This document shows positions 1 to 13,420 of a stretch of DNA of 64,000 bases, one piece after another (the stretch's first letter is position 1; every line of letters starts with the position of its first letter). The DNA comes from Rhododendron vialii (lineage: Eukaryota; Streptophyta; Magnoliopsida; Ericales; Ericaceae). The notes below the pieces were generated by a model, which was given only the letters and a program-made list of their open reading frames with translations, was not told where the DNA came from and ran no database searches. The translations under genes and the position numbers were made by a program. The DNA is taken from contig NC_080557.1 of NCBI RefSeq assembly GCF_030253575.1, positions 37,668,001 through 37,732,000 of the forward strand. Reading direction: 5' to 3'.

Positions 1-693
1 TGATAATGAGGAACAATTATGTTTTCCAAATTAGGGAAATTTTCACTCTGAGAAGTAAAAAATTTAACACAAAGTTAATAGCCACGGTGGGAGACGGTTA
101 GATGGAGTTTGGGTTGTGAGTCTAAAAACGAGTTTCAAACCGAGCTCGAAATTTGATTCAAACTGTTTACACGGTAGAAATTTGAATCACCGTTTATGTT
201 GTAAGGCTTGATGAGTAGAACATCCCTGCCAAAAGCCAAGTCTGCCAGACATCGGTAACTACAAGGTCGACCGAAATGTGTTCACTATGACAACTGAGAA
301 ATTGTTCCACGTGCGCAGGAATGAATTATTTCATTTTCTCATCTCTCTGCCAAATACAGTATTTCGACAAATCTAAGATCCAAACATAGCTAAATCAAGA
401 TGACAAATCAAGAAAAACCTAAATCAAGATGGCAAATCCACATGCCCCAGGCCTCCATCCAATCATCAAACTCTAATATCATAACTCAAAACAGAACAAC
501 ATTGACTCATTTCTTTGCTTGATTTCGTTTTCCCAATATCCCAAATGGGCCATCATATCTACATTATGTTATATACTCCATATAAAAAGATCAAGATAGT
601 TAGATAAATACATTCACAAAAAATAAAAATAAAGAAAAAAAAAACCTCCACAAAGACAGGCTCAATAACTACAAAACTCACACACAGATCATA
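1..693. other. 3' flank of the bZIP gene
   Basis: AT-rich sequence downstream of the bZIP stop codon on the minus strand. The part nearest the stop is expected to hold the 3' UTR. No coding exon, RNA gene or clear transposon end is visible. Confidence 0.5.
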
Positions 694-2539
694 CTAGATT
701 GAATTCGTTCTTCGAAGCTGATATCTTGGTTCTGGAGACAACTCCCATGGCAATACCTTCTCCAATTCCTTCACATAAGAAGTTCAAATAATTAATTAGC
801 CAAATTTGAAAAGCAAGCGGTCATAGAGAAGGATTAAGTAAGAGCGTCTTATCTAGTAGAAATGAACCAGATTGTATATCGAATATTGTAAGTTACTTGA
901 TTGAGAGGGAGAGAATATTAAGCTACCACATTAGATTCGGGGGGAAAATTTAGAAAGTACTATACTTTTACCCTTTCCTGCGTCAATATTTATGATTTGG
1001 CGTATTGACAATTCCTTCTGCTCTTCCACAACAGAATATTTTGTGTGTGTGTTCATAAAATACAACATGCTTATTTCTTGTGAGTCACACGTATGTAACA
1101 CTTTCGTATGCAACGGTTTTCCCCATTGCGATGGAGGAACATATATATGCTAAAGTTATTTTTATCTTCAAGTAATATGAAGTACTACCAGAGTGCAGCA
1201 TTAAATGCATTACGTTATGCAAAATGGAAAGAGAGATAAAACCCAAAGGTCCTACCAACTCTTGGGCCAGTCATTAGGGCTGAAAACTTTCCAGATTATA
1301 CAAGTCATGGATCTTGAATTACAACAAAAGCTGAATAAAAAATCAGACTATATACTAACTACGATGCTTGTTTACCAATGTTACACATGATCGTGATGTA
1401 TTGCCATTGGACTGGAATTTATCAAGAGGATGTCTCTACTTTTAAGAACAAGTTTCCAGGTAAAATGTCCTATTTGTTGCCCTTGCCTCAAGTTTGCCGA
1501 CTAGGATTAGTCATCATACATCCTTTTCCTAAGAGAAAATGCACTAGTGACAAAACCTAAGTTTCCGCAGAGAACATCCCGTCCTGATAAGTTTATTTAT
1601 GTTCTTCGAATAACATTTTAGAAGCTTTAGCATCTGAGAAACTCTCACAAAAACAACAAATATACTAACAAAAGACAAATGAGCAACCCTGACCTTTTCT
1701 TTCTTGAGCTTTATATTTTCCTCTTCAAGACATGAAACCTTGGCCACCAGCTCATTGTGGTACGCCTGCGTTTACAAAATCACAATGCCAAGGTCACAGA
1801 CAAACTTGAGAAATAATACCAACGTACAATGTTATATCTAATACTATTTTATGATATGCACAAGAAAAAACAAAACATCTTAATAGCATGCCTGTTTTCT
1901 TGCTCGTGAGCGTGCAGCAGATTCCCTGTTCTTAATCTTTCTCTTGAGCCTTCTCTCAAGAGTCTTCTCGATTGCATCTGCGGATCCCCTCTTTCGGCCT
2001 GGTCGGGGTGCATCTGATAGTGTGTCAATCGAATGACTTGGTGACAGGGACATCTGCGGCTGCACCTTTTGAGTGGTCTCTGCATTATCAACCCCAACAA
2101 GAGGTCCAGATGAAACTTCAGCAAAATGCCCTGCTTTTACCAAAAAGTCTTCCAAAGTTATCTCATCGAGAGTTGGTTCTCTTTCCTGACCTTTGATCTC
2201 CTCAATATTTTTTACCTTCTGCCCTTGTTGGATATCTCTCCAAACTTCATCAACCGTCTTCCCACTAAAAGCCCTAGCCAATGCTAGGCTGGCCTGACGC
2301 TGAAGAGAAGACACCGGAGAAGAACTTCCAATATCCATAGCGCTGGACTGAGTTGCTTCAGAAGTACAAACATTTTTAAGCAATTCGTCAAGGTTCATGC
2401 TTCCTAGTGGCTTGCTGAATTCTCCACATTGGTTCTCAATTTCTCCGAGTGTCAAGCTAAACCATGAGTTTTGCCTTGCTAAGGGTTGTAGATGAGGCTG
2501 TTGGGCCATCCCATGGGAACCCATTGTCTGAAACCCCAT
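694..2539 (-). CDS. ABI5-like group A bZIP transcription factor
   Basis: Coding exons (-): 1892-2539, 1694-1765, 694-768, totalling 795 nt (264 aa). The protein is a nuclear bZIP that should bind ABRE/G-box elements. Visible group-A blocks are a C1-like RQNSWFSLTLGEIENQ with the RxxS phosphosite form, GSMNLDELLKNV, a C2-like block ending KTVDEVWRDIQQ, and C3 PTLDEITLEDFLVKAG. The basic region KRKIKNRESAARSRARKQ runs into a short leucine zipper (AYHNELVAKVSCLEEENIKL), and the C-terminal tail is QLRRTNS. Length fits the EEL/AREB3 end of the family. The start is the first ATG after a probable 5' UTR acceptor (gtag just upstream); a GTG directly before it is not needed. Intron 1 (1766-1891) has a GC donor, CAG|GCATGC; reading through it stops after three codons, inside the zipper. 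Which paralogue it is cannot be settled from sequence alone. Confidence 0.9.
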
Positions 2540-4100
2540 CACCTACATTCATCAAATAAACCTACCTGTGTAGAGTTTACGGAATGAAAAAAAAAAAAAC
2601 CCAAAAAACTATTAAGAGAACAAACCTGGACATTGACACAATTACTCTAAACCATATTAGTTTCCCATAAGAAATAGCCATTCTAGACTGATTTGACTTT
2701 GTCAATGTTTCTCCTAACTAGCAGTTGAAAAAAAAAAAAGATTCTGTCTTCAGTCCATCAGAATTCCATGGTTAGTGTCAAGGTGTAATTTAATTGATCA
2801 CACAAGTGAGAGGACATTTGGAGGAAGTTGGACTACAAATCTCCTACAGGTGTGAATCATTTTGTAAAAAACTTACTCTTACTGTAGGTTTAAAGCCCAA
2901 AAATTACAAATCAAAATTCAAAACAATTAGTATCACTTGCAAGTTGCAATGTTAACCTTCAAAGCCCAACAAACTTTATCAACTGTTGTCTAAAACCACG
3001 TTACAAATGAGTGGTTCAACTATTGGACTAAATAAACATTCAGGAGTTTGCAGAGAAAAAAAAAACATTCAGGAGTTGAACATGACAAAATCAAGCTGAC
3101 GTTCCATTTTTTTGTCATTTTTCTCCAACAAATAAGATTTACATTGCACAATTTATGGACATTTTCCATGAAAACTTGTTTTTCCATTTTTGGTAAATAA
3201 GGTTTTCCATAAACCTTGACTACTATCTAGTTGTTGTCATACCAAAAACAATGTATGATCCTAAAATTGATTACTACCAACTAAACAAGAAAAAAAAAGT
3301 TAAACACTTTAAATCCAAAATCCACGATGAAAAACTTGAATCTAACTAGATACAAATCCCAAGGGGTTGGCCTACTGGTCAAAGCCTGGGACTTGGGGGT
3401 TTGCTCCGTCCTATGCTATCAACTCCTTTGAGCTAGCTCCGACTTTAATTGGGACCCCTGCAGGAGGGCGGTAGGATTGGACTTGGGGGGGCTGCTGTCC
3501 CGGCCAAGGGGCCCCGGTAGGATTGGTCCCCCAGTGCGCAAAAGTTGGCCCGGACACCTAAGTTATCCAAAAAAAATACTCCTATGTCTAACTAAGCACA
3601 GAAACCCAACAGTCAATAGATCACATTCACTGAGCCGAAATTCCATTGCTACTTCGTCTTTCAACTATTCTAAAGCTTAAAACATAACAACACCGAATTA
3701 AATTACCATTATGGTGGCAAAGATTCGATTAAAAATCCCAAATTCATCATCAATTAAACCAAATATAACAAGATAGATACTACAAATTAGCGATGCTCTG
3801 AAAGGAAAAATCAGACGAGAGAAATTGTGTACAGAAAACGACAATATACACATACATCCATACAGAAGACAATCAAGGACCTGAGGTGGACCGAGCAATC
3901 GATGTGGCGATGATGATGATGTGGCGATCGAATTGTTTCTTCCAATTGATGACCTAAATTTGGCATGGCAATCAGAACCAACCGGAACTACTTCTACATT
4001 TTTTTTTTCTAGCCCTAGCCCTAGGGCTTGGATTTGTTTATTGGGAGAAAACCAGTAGGCCGGTTCATGTGATCGAACCTTTAACCGGTTTCGATTTGTT
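2540..4100 (-). other. 5' UTR intron and promoter region of the bZIP gene (inferred)
   Basis: No coding exon is seen. An AG just upstream of the ATG (near 2544) suggests a spliced 5' UTR with its first exon around 3.8-3.9 kb, close to a CT/GA-rich stretch. The first-exon position is inference. The proposed intron carries a SINE-like insert (3349-3580). Confidence 0.4.
3349..3580 (+). mobile_element. SINE-like element with A-rich tail
   Basis: A tRNA-like A box (TGGCCTACTGG, 3368-3378) is followed about 30 nt later by a degenerate B box (GGTTTGCTCC). A GC-rich body ends in an A8 run near 3577. An 8-bp direct repeat TCTAACTA occurs at 3341-3348 and 3587-3594 and may be the target duplication, though the right copy lies about 10 nt beyond the A run. 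It sits in the inferred 5' UTR intron of the bZIP gene. Confidence 0.55.
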
Positions 4101-6293
4101 TATTTGTTTGTTTTCTTCTCTTTTTTTTGGTCAAACGTTGTTTTCTTTTCATTTTGTCCTTTTTTAAGAGAATATTTACAGTAAGCTATTTCCGGATGGA
4201 GTTTCCGCCATCCATTGTGGACCCCACCGTGTATTCATTGAGATAATCCGAACTGTTTATCTTGTAGGGCCCACAAAGTTGGGGTATTCATGTACGAAAT
4301 CAGTTTGATAAGACATCGATAGGTGTATCAAAAACTCAATTTTGATTTTTAAAATAGACGGTCGTGGACATTCTAACTGAAAAACTATTCATCAAATCCA
4401 GGCCGTCCGTTTTATAAATCATTCATATTGTAGTGACCCGAGTTGATACTTTGTAATCCATGTATGATATAAAGGATCTCTTCCATCGATTGACACCAAA
4501 AAAATGGGAAGCCATTTTGGGAGAATAGAAGGGCCTTTTTTGCTTGTGATTTAATGACTCTTGGAAGTAATCCAATAGCTATGATATGTAGTTATGATTT
4601 AACGGCTACACGTAGAAGCGGTCAAATAATGGCTTTAGCGTCCATTTTGTCAAATATAGACCAAGTAATACTGTAACAAGCCAAAAAAATGTCTTCGGCT
4701 CTTACATATGACCAGAACTATCAGAGATGTTCTGAAAAGTTTTAAACTTGAGACTTAAGAATGAGTAAGGTTCTACATAGGACGTTTCGGTAGATTTCTA
4801 TTGTAATATCAAATGGTCGAGGGCCATGCTAAGCATTTTTCAATGAGCTGGTTAAGATTGGAGTGATTAACATGGTTCTCAGAAAAACCAAACATATTTG
4901 GTTAAAGCTGCGGGTTTGAGTCCCGTCAGTCCCGACGAATCCAATCAATACATTAATTCAACTCCCTCTTTTTCTATGAGAAAGCTGGTACAAAGGGCAG
5001 AGCCAGAATTCATTCCCAAAGTGCAAATAATCCCACAAATTAGAATTCCAGTAAAATTTTCCTCTTTTCACCAAACTGCTTACACAGATGCTTTTAACAC
5101 AAATTCTGCACAATTTTTTTGTGGTACCCACTTTAGGTCCCACAAAAATGATCTAATCCATTCATTAATTTTAAAATATTTTTTTGAGCGTCCCTGTAAA
5201 AAATAAGTACAGTAAAATAACTGTAAGTGTTTGATCTAATCTTATAACTTTTCATTCAGAATCCTCAAGCATAACTAACAGAGTCTAAGAAGAACCATTG
5301 TATACATGTGGACTCAATTGTGTCTAGACTATGTTTTAAAATTGTGTTCGTATCATTGCTCCCGAGTGAATCCCATATTCAATTCACATCATAGATGATC
5401 CTTTCTACTGTCCTTATTTTCTTGTTAGCACTGAAATTGTGTTTTGGGGCGGATGTGGCATGTACACTTCCACTTACTTACCGGATCGTGTTTCTGTCTG
5501 AAGACCGTTCATGGTGCAATTTGTGATGATTTAGCATTTCTTAATTCTCATTACACACCATCCAGGAAATCCATCACGCCTCTGCCGCGGGCATTTTACG
5601 AAATGAATTTTGCTTTTTGCTATGAACATCAGAAATAAGACGACAATTTATTCAAAAGTGTGGAGGCTGTGGCTTCCGCTCGCCCCAGGCGGCCAGGCCT
5701 GTGTCCGACACTTTTCATACCCATGCTCAGTGTACAAGTACTTCTTAGTACAAGCAGATTTGCTAGAAATAGCAGCTAAGGTAAGCAGCCATTTCCTCAA
5801 CTTCTATGAAGAGACTTGTTTGTGCGACTCAGTTAGCTCCATGGATATAAAACAAAATAACCATTGTAATTTGTAATCCAACATAGTATGAGTAAAGGGG
5901 CTTTTTGATCCTCAATAGTACCATCTGAAGTTCTTTCAACATGTCTATACATATTCATAGGGGAACTGGAGAAAACATTTGTTGGTTTTCGTCCATCTCT
6001 AAACCAGAAATATCTTTACTTCCGTCGACTAGATCAAAGAGTAGTAGTCATAACTAGTTATCAAGCCAAAACGTCATAAAAATTATCCGCTCCAGGACAT
6101 GGGCCTAGATCCTTGAAAATTGCCGATTTGGGCTTCATACACGCTTGTACGATCAGAAATTTTCACCTTTAAGTTGCAGTATATGAGTTGCAGAATGCCT
6201 CTTAACTAGCATAGAACTTACATCACGGCAAAAGAGAACATGATATCAAGCCAGAGTCAAAATCCTAAAGGCGCCATTTCCTTGTATATGATC
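4101..6293. other. Intergenic region between the bZIP gene and CSN2
   Basis: No coding exon was found. It contains a plastid-derived insert (4904 to about 5025) and, at about 4200-4500, a stretch with 'gaccccacc' and 'ggtcgtgga' motifs resembling MITE debris with no clear ends. The part next to 6294 is the expected CSN2 3' UTR. Confidence 0.5.
4904..5025 (+). other. Nuclear plastid DNA (NUPT) with 3' part of trnD-GUC
   Basis: Positions 4905-4934 match the remembered 3' half of chloroplast trnD-GUC (variable loop, T arm and acceptor 3' strand ending GTCAGTCCCG). The two differences seen are C-to-T changes (TTTGAGTCC for TTCGAGCCC). The next roughly 90 nt (GATCC-like site, CAATCAATAC, AAAGGGCAGA, GAATTCATTCCC) resemble the plastid spacer between trnD and psbM. 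The 5' half of the tRNA is absent, so it cannot be functional. Exact ends are not determined. Confidence 0.7.
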
Positions 6294-9200
6294 TCAACAT
6301 ACTCTGTTGGTGATGGTTAGATTGAGGGACTTGAGTTGTGTATTCCATTTATCAATGGCGGAGTACTTCTTTATTCCCTTTGAGCTGCAGGGCACCAATT
6401 TCAAAAAATTCAAGAAAAGAACTGCAGGATACATTTCCCAATGGACAATGAAAAAGAATGGCAATTAGATCTCTCACCTGTCACCGCACTCTAACAGCCG
6501 GTTGACTTGATCGATGTGCCCATGGATACGATTATCCAAGATTAGAGAAACCAACAATTCCTCAACGTCCTTCTCTGGAATGTTAAGCTCCTGCGTTTGA
6601 AGAACCCAAGTTAAGATTGATAACAGCAGAAGTGATGCTACTAGCACAATATGATTAGGTTTCCTTTGCGTTATGAGAAGAATAAAACATCTGTCCACTA
6701 TCAGCAATATATACATAAACACCCAACCATTACCTTTGATATGAAGGGCATACGAATTCTTGTGTAAGGCTTGATTAACTTTAGCAACACTAGGGTCCTA
6801 ACCTTCTTCAAGAGATCTTCAATGTAATTCCTAATAAACGGATCGTCCATTATCGTCCTTCTGTTAGTCTGAAGAAATTCCAACACCACTTAATTTAACG
6901 AGAAGAGAGGATGACTAAATAAAATCTGTAACTCAAATAAATGGATAGTACCATATTAAGTGCGGTAGCCATACCTTAAGGATTTTCTCAAATTCCAATA
7001 TCTCATTCCGTTGATATGCGGCTATCAAATTTGTCATCGCCAAAACCTCAGGGTCATTTTTATACCTAAGAGGGATAGAGAGCAACCAATATGATGCAGA
7101 GAATACATAAGACAGATTTAAACACAAATTCTTTCAAAGAACTTACGGCTTTGCTTCTTGCCCATCAAATGGGTTAACTTCAGATTCCATCAGCATATTA
7201 GCCAGAACCAAATATCTGCCAAGTGAGAGGGCCAAATACCGATGTTTAAATGGAGGAAGAGAATAATTGCGCATAGCAAACTTTAAATACATCTTCAGAG
7301 TCTTTGCCTCTAGCTGGTGTCAATCTTGTTTAGAAGTACGCACGAAGTCGCTCATAAAACTAGGAAAAAACAAATAAACACACACATACAGAACTAGTAC
7401 GCTTGTAAACGTACTTCAGACACTGGATACGCCTCTGGTTACCAGCTTCATCATAGTTCTTAAAAGCTTCAAAGAAATCTGTGGCTGCCTCAGCCCATTG
7501 ACGTTCTGCCATATGCATTTTCCCACCACACTCGCGAATGATTCCCATGATTCTAGGATGCGGTATTGCAGATTTGATAGACAATGCTTTTTGGTATAGT
7601 TGCTGCATCAGTCCAATTATAAAATGCTCATGAGACTCAGACCATCAGGGGAATATGAAACTTCATATCATAATATTTAAAGAAACAATACAGAACAAAC
7701 ACTTTTGACAAATTCATTCTGGAAGTGTGGAAAGACATCCCCCCATAGAAATCCATAACATATGATAACTCAGCTATAAAGCAGTGGAACTGGGATGCCA
7801 AGAGTCAAGACCCACAACGGAAAAGGTAAAACAACATCGATAACTAGTAAGTGCATGTCAATCACCAGTTTCTTAAATGGGTTACCTATGATGTCTGATT
7901 AATGCCAAGGTTTCAAAACGCAGTTTCAGCCACCAAAAGGCATATGACCGTAATAGAGTCATGGATAAACAATTTTAGTTGATTATACAACTTCCATCAT
8001 AACAGGGATAGGCATATCTTAACTTCAGAGTCCCACAAATATTGACTTTCCAGAAACTTAGTTTAACTTGATTCAACTTGCAAACATTTGATATCAATCA
8101 GGACCACTTTCCCATATTCAAACCCCCGTTACAAAGAGACACCAAAGTTATGTTCTGAATATTATGCTTAACCCCAAGGCTATGTTACTGGCAAGGTGAT
8201 TTTTTTCAAACAATTTCTCCTCTCAGCTCCGCACATAATGGAATTATTCTAATTCTAAAGAATCTAAACCCAGTTCTTAATAAAGCACAGCTACTAAAGT
8301 ATCCCTATCGATTAGCATCATGAGCCCAGTCATGCTCCCATTTGGGGCAAATTGAGAGCCCCAGCATTAGAGCTACCTCAGGCTACAGTACACAAAGAAG
8401 AAGATCGGCAGTGCCACAAATACCACTGCTGACCTGGCAAAGTGAGATACCATTAACAGTTAGTTTTTTCATTTCTCTTATTCCTCCTCTTCAGCAATTA
8501 TCACAATTTGCAGTGCTACTGCAGTATCTGCAAAGATGCGCAAGACCGACAACTATGTTGTTGGTATAGAAGAGACTATAGGCATGCACTTCTGCTCTAT
8601 CCCTCAATAGTGAACAAGAATTACACCAGTACAACATGTTCTTAATAGGCAGTCACATAATGCACAATCGCAACAACGTTTCATTCTCAAAATAAAAAAC
8701 ACAAGGGTAATAAACTGAACATTTTCTTACCATGAGCCTTTTGTTATCCTTAGTTTCAGTGTACATTTGTATCTCAATTGCATACACCTCCAAGAGTTGT
8801 GTTCCTTTCTTTTCATCATCTGTACCATCTTTTTGGCAAGATTTGTGTAGTTCCTTCAAAATCTAATAAGGTCCAATATATTACTATCTATACTTAAAGG
8901 TTTACAAAAGCTATCACTGAAATGAATATTATACCTTACTCATTCTCCCATATTCACCCATATCGAACCAAATCTTGCAGAGCTTTAGATTTGTCTTAAA
9001 CCAGAGCCTCTGTTCCAAGAGGAATTTAATGAAATTTGTTAAGAGAAGAAAAGGAAAAGAAATGAAGGGGAAAAAAGGGTTGACTAGTGTGAGACAAGGT
9101 TAAAACTGTTACCTCATTCTTTGCCTCTTCAAGGGCCTTTAAGGTTGTCTCATAGAACTCTTGCAAGAGACTGGAGTCCTGACTAGCTGGTCCAGAAACA

Positions 9201-12200
9201 AAATCCATGATGTTGTTTATACATTTTTCACTGTAATTTCGTGTCACAGCTGATTTGATATAAGTGAGCATCACCCTGTAAGTATCCATCATTTCTTTAT
9301 ACTTCCCTAATCTGTAGTAGAGCTTAACAGTCTGCTTCAGAGCTTTGAATCCCCTGGAAAAGAAAAAGATACTTGTCAAGTTGCAAAAGAAAAGGTCTGA
9401 ATAAAAGGATCCAATGTACACAAACATGCATAGCATATGCCAGAATCTTTAACTACCTTTTTTTCTGATCGGCAATAAGCTAATACCCTTTAAAGCATAT
9501 TACGTACTTACAACACATTGTCTCATTTCATGTGCTCACAATAACTGCGAAATTCCCCTGGTATAAAAATCCAGTCACAAAGTATAAAGTGAATGCACAC
9601 TGCATGAACTCCACCCTATTTTTCAAACTCGGTTTCTTTCCTCTCCCGGAACCAGATCAAATAAGTAGGAAAAAACAAGAAAGAGATGACGAGGAGAAAG
9701 AGAGAGGGGGAAGACCCTCATCAAATGTTTCCAATCAACAGTCCTCTTTGAGCTGAAGAGAGAATTTTGTTAATAGTTCAGTAACAATAACCTTACAACC
9801 TAGAAAGATAATTGTACAAAAACTGGGTGAGGGAGGGTTGGGGGAAGAGTCTATCAATATCTGCAAAAACATTCACTCCATGACATGTACATTCTCTTAG
9901 CGTACAAAGGAACCGCAAAGTCAAAATAGCGACAAGATGTGGATCACAGATTTAATTTGTTAAGAAAATAACACCCTTTACTTTTGAGCAAATGTGCTAG
10001 GACAATACAGCTGGGATTTACTAAACATAGGTGGACAAAGATTGTGCTTTCAGATGTCTGACAATGCCAATGTTCAAAAGCAAAACCATCCTACATCTCG
10101 CAGCATCATTCCAGCAAATATAACAAGACACCAATTTCATGCAAGGATTCAACACAAATACTTCAATAATGTCATCATCTATATTTTTAAACTTTCTCCT
10201 CCGGAGCTAAAAGGGAATTGACTAGTATAAATAAGATAACCTTGTTATTCGACAAATTCATTCGCTACTCACCACTCAGCCTTCTCAGGTTCCATCCGAA
10301 CTACTTCAGCAAAACCCTCAAGTGCTCCTTCGGGGTCGGCTTCAACCAAACCTATTCAAAGAAGTAAAGAAAAGGAGTTAAGAAAAGCATAAAACAATAG
10401 CATAGTAGCATGACATAGACACCTAAAGGACACACTGAGAGAGAGAGTCTTTACATCGTATGAGAAACAAAAGTGTGGGGAGATGTCTCGATGAGAGCTC
10501 AATTATAATTCTATATGCATGGCCCAGTGAGAAGGAATGCAAAAATGACCTAACCATTTACCAGCTTAGAAGAAGGTGGCGGTGCGAAGATTGGGGTGTG
10601 GGATTTCTCAGGATAGAAGCGGCTTCACAAAGCACATGCAAAAGTATGATAATGAGATATTAACATTTAAATTAGTTTAGTGAGAGGCAAGAACACAATA
10701 GGACTCTGAAACTAGAGTGGCAAACGTCCGACCTCATAGACGAAGGTGGCGCTGTAAAGATTGGGAGTGGTTGGTGGAAGGGAGAGGGATGATAGAACGG
10801 TTGCATCACTCACTGAGAGATACTGATCGATTCACGATTTCAAGCACAAAGTTTATTAGATTCCAAATCTCAATTTTTAACCTTCAACTTCTAACCTATA
10901 GACACTGCAGCATCAACGACTCAACGCAACTCTATGCACTGTGCTTCCTCAACTCGCAGAAAATGTTGAATTGGAGTATAAGTTGACACAATTCCAAGAT
11001 TCTCACCCTTCCCAAAGTTGATCGAAAGTACTGGACTGCCAATTCACGCCATTACGAGTAAACAACAATGAAAGATGCTTTCAATCCCACACTTCATCTT
11101 CACGAATGGCCAGTTATGCTGTTCACGCATGGTAATGTCTCGTCATGATGCGTGTCACGGAGCCCACTAGGGAATACGTGTCACGGAGCCCACTAGGGTA
11201 TTCAGACCCTTACAACGAAGTTTCATACTTTGAAATCACGTCTGGGTTCTTGTTAGTATCAAGTGTACATAAGAGCACATAGCCTATCTATTATTTGAAA
11301 AAAGTTCAAAGTTCAACAAAATTCTATTGCAAAAGATGTTCTTAGTAAGATTTCACGTAATCTGTAACAGATTTTTGGTGTCACCTAGATATGAAAGCGT
11401 TTGACACCAGCTCAAGAGGTCCACTGTTTAGCTACTTCTATTGGAGAATGGAAAGTCAAGGAAGGTTTCAACCACTACTCAGATGGAGAATAATGGGAAA
11501 TCTTATGTGCACAGGGGAGGACTCAAATATATGCACAAAGTAGCTGCTTTTAGAAAGCACAAAAATCGCGCATAAGATTAAAAAAATATATTCCAATATT
11601 TAACTACAATTACATAAAGTCGTGAAATAAATATGCACTGCTCCACAAGCCACAAATAATGGTGCTCCTGAGTAAGATGTGCACCCAAAGGGACAAGAAC
11701 AAGGAATGAAAAAGGTAATGACAAGAAGAATATAGCTCAATAGATCTAGTGGGTTTTGATTGAACTACATTAGAACTTAACATAACTCATTTAATTACCT
11801 TTTGAGTTGTAATATTGGTTCTCAATGTCCACATCCTGTTCCTCAGGCTCCTCATCTGAGTACTCAAACCCATAGTCCTCCATATCAGCATCTGCAAAAA
11901 CATCCACCATAAACTTTAAAATATTATGTGAGAAGGGCTGAAAAAAATCACATGTAGGAATCCCAATGCGGTTGGAGACTGCACTCTTCATATAGCGCGA
12001 TTGCATTTGCATACAAGCAATAACAACCATATCATTCACAACTAAAGTCTAAGTACAGGCAAATAAGGCCTAATATCAATTCACCGACAAAAATCTGGAG
12101 CAATTGGCATATCGGGTGGTGAATAATAAGCATTCAACCATTGCCAAGGTCTCCATGGATATGCTTTGATTAACAATCAGAATATCATTTTACACACTAG

Positions 12201-13173
12201 TGCTTGTGTAGCAAACAAAATCTCCGATACCAAACAAAGAAACAGAGAGGGAACGAAAGTAATTTAGCAGACAAGAAATGTAACTTGCCCCTTGTACTAC
12301 ACCCTGATGGCTAGGAAAATGTAAAATCAACCGAGTAAATTCACTTTTATTCATCGCTGGTTGTTCTATTCATTTATTCATCGCTTATACAGAGACTTCA
12401 CTGGAATCAAAACTAATTCTCAAGAACACTAATAGAAGATTTGAAATGCTTTATAAAACAAATTTGAAATGCTTTATAAAACAGTAATGACCGAATGAGG
12501 CAATTTCAATGAGACAACCTAATCCAGTTTAGGTTCAGTTTGGATAGCTGTGAATTGCAAAAGCAGCGAATTATCATCACTACTGAATAAAAATAGCTCA
12601 CATATAGATTAGATAGTTTACACCTTACACGTAAAACAAAAGGATTGTAACTATAAAAGGATCATAGCCAAACAAATATTTTCTACTTCTTGACCATATG
12701 CCACTTATAAGTACATATATCCATAATCCATATCAAAAAATTGAGCATCAAATCCCCTCATCTGAAGTCCCCACCAAACCAAAAAGAGCCTTATTATTTC
12801 GGCCTTGTTCTTTATTGCCACGGACGGTTGCTTTGAGACGCAGTCAGGGAAAATAGGACAAAGTAAGTGAACATTATGCAAAGATTATTCGATTAAGTCC
12901 CCAAAAGAATAGTTGCAGAAGAAAATACAATAAAAAAATACATTCAGTTAAAAAACCAACAGTGGCGTACGCTAAAACGACCATTCAGAAACATATATAT
13001 GATCCTGGCATGATATCTTTGATACCAATTTTCCCATTCACTGAATCCACGAAAGAACTACGAACAAGCTCCAGTTCAAGTTCCAACTTTCCAAAAAAAA
13101 AGTCCAGTTCCAAGGCGAAAAAATAAAAAATAAAACAGTAATGAATCTGCGAGAGAGAGAGACCAGAACCCAT
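6294..13173 (-). CDS. CSN2: COP9 signalosome complex subunit 2 (CSN2/FUS12)
   Basis: Coding exons (-): 13164-13173, 11799-11891, 10273-10351, 9113-9353, 8935-9009, 8731-8862, 7415-7602, 7147-7215, 6975-7065, 6734-6868, 6478-6590, 6294-6384. They total 1317 nt, giving 438 aa; Arabidopsis CSN2 has 439. CSN2 is a scaffold subunit of the nuclear COP9 signalosome, which removes NEDD8 from cullins and so controls cullin-RING ligases and light signalling. The acidic N-terminus [20 protein letters not shown] is followed by helical repeats ([36 protein letters not shown]) and a PCI domain from about residue 275 ([20 protein letters not shown]). The end ...LTITNRVC* matches the family. The start exon encodes only M-G-S plus one base and is fixed by the phase of exon 2. 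All introns are GT-AG. Confidence 0.96.
10352..11798 (-). other. CSN2 intron 2
   Basis: Non-coding intron of about 1.45 kb. It carries a 24-bp-type tandem duplication near 11148-11200 (unit beginning CGTGTCACGGAGCCCACTAG, twice) and two loosely similar blocks at about 10565 and 10737 (GAAGGTGGCG.TG). No open frame here resembles a known protein. Confidence 0.5.
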
Positions 13174-13420
13174 GGCTGAATGAAAATCGAAGCAAGCAGA
13201 AGAAGTAGGGATTTGAGAAGAAACTCCCTGAGCGAAGATGAGGGTTTCGAGTTTGTAGTAGTAGTGATTAGCGATCAAGGGTTTGATTACAAATACTCCC
13301 CAAGGGCCCCAAGTCCCCACCTAGGTTTTTTTTTTTTTTTTTTGGCTTCTTTTGTTTTGTTTCTTTAAAATTTGAGGAAAAAAAATTCTAGATTAGAAGA
13401 GAATATTTACAAGTTACTAA
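13174..13420 (-). promoter_or_regulatory. CSN2 5' UTR and promoter-proximal region (inferred)
   Basis: Region immediately upstream of the CSN2 ATG. On the gene strand it contains an AAACCCTCA telo-box-like motif near 13240, common in promoters of housekeeping plant genes, and a long T tract (13326-13342 on the plus strand). No TATA box was chosen with confidence. The upstream limit is the edge of a transposon at 13421. Confidence 0.35.

Noticed and set aside
1880-1891. C-terminal extension of the bZIP exon (A-C-Y-stop)
   Set aside because: It is read-through of the GC donor; the conserved zipper continues in the exon at 1694-1765.
4905-4934. tRNA-Asp gene
   Set aside because: Only the 3' half is present; no D arm, anticodon arm or 5' acceptor strand precedes it.
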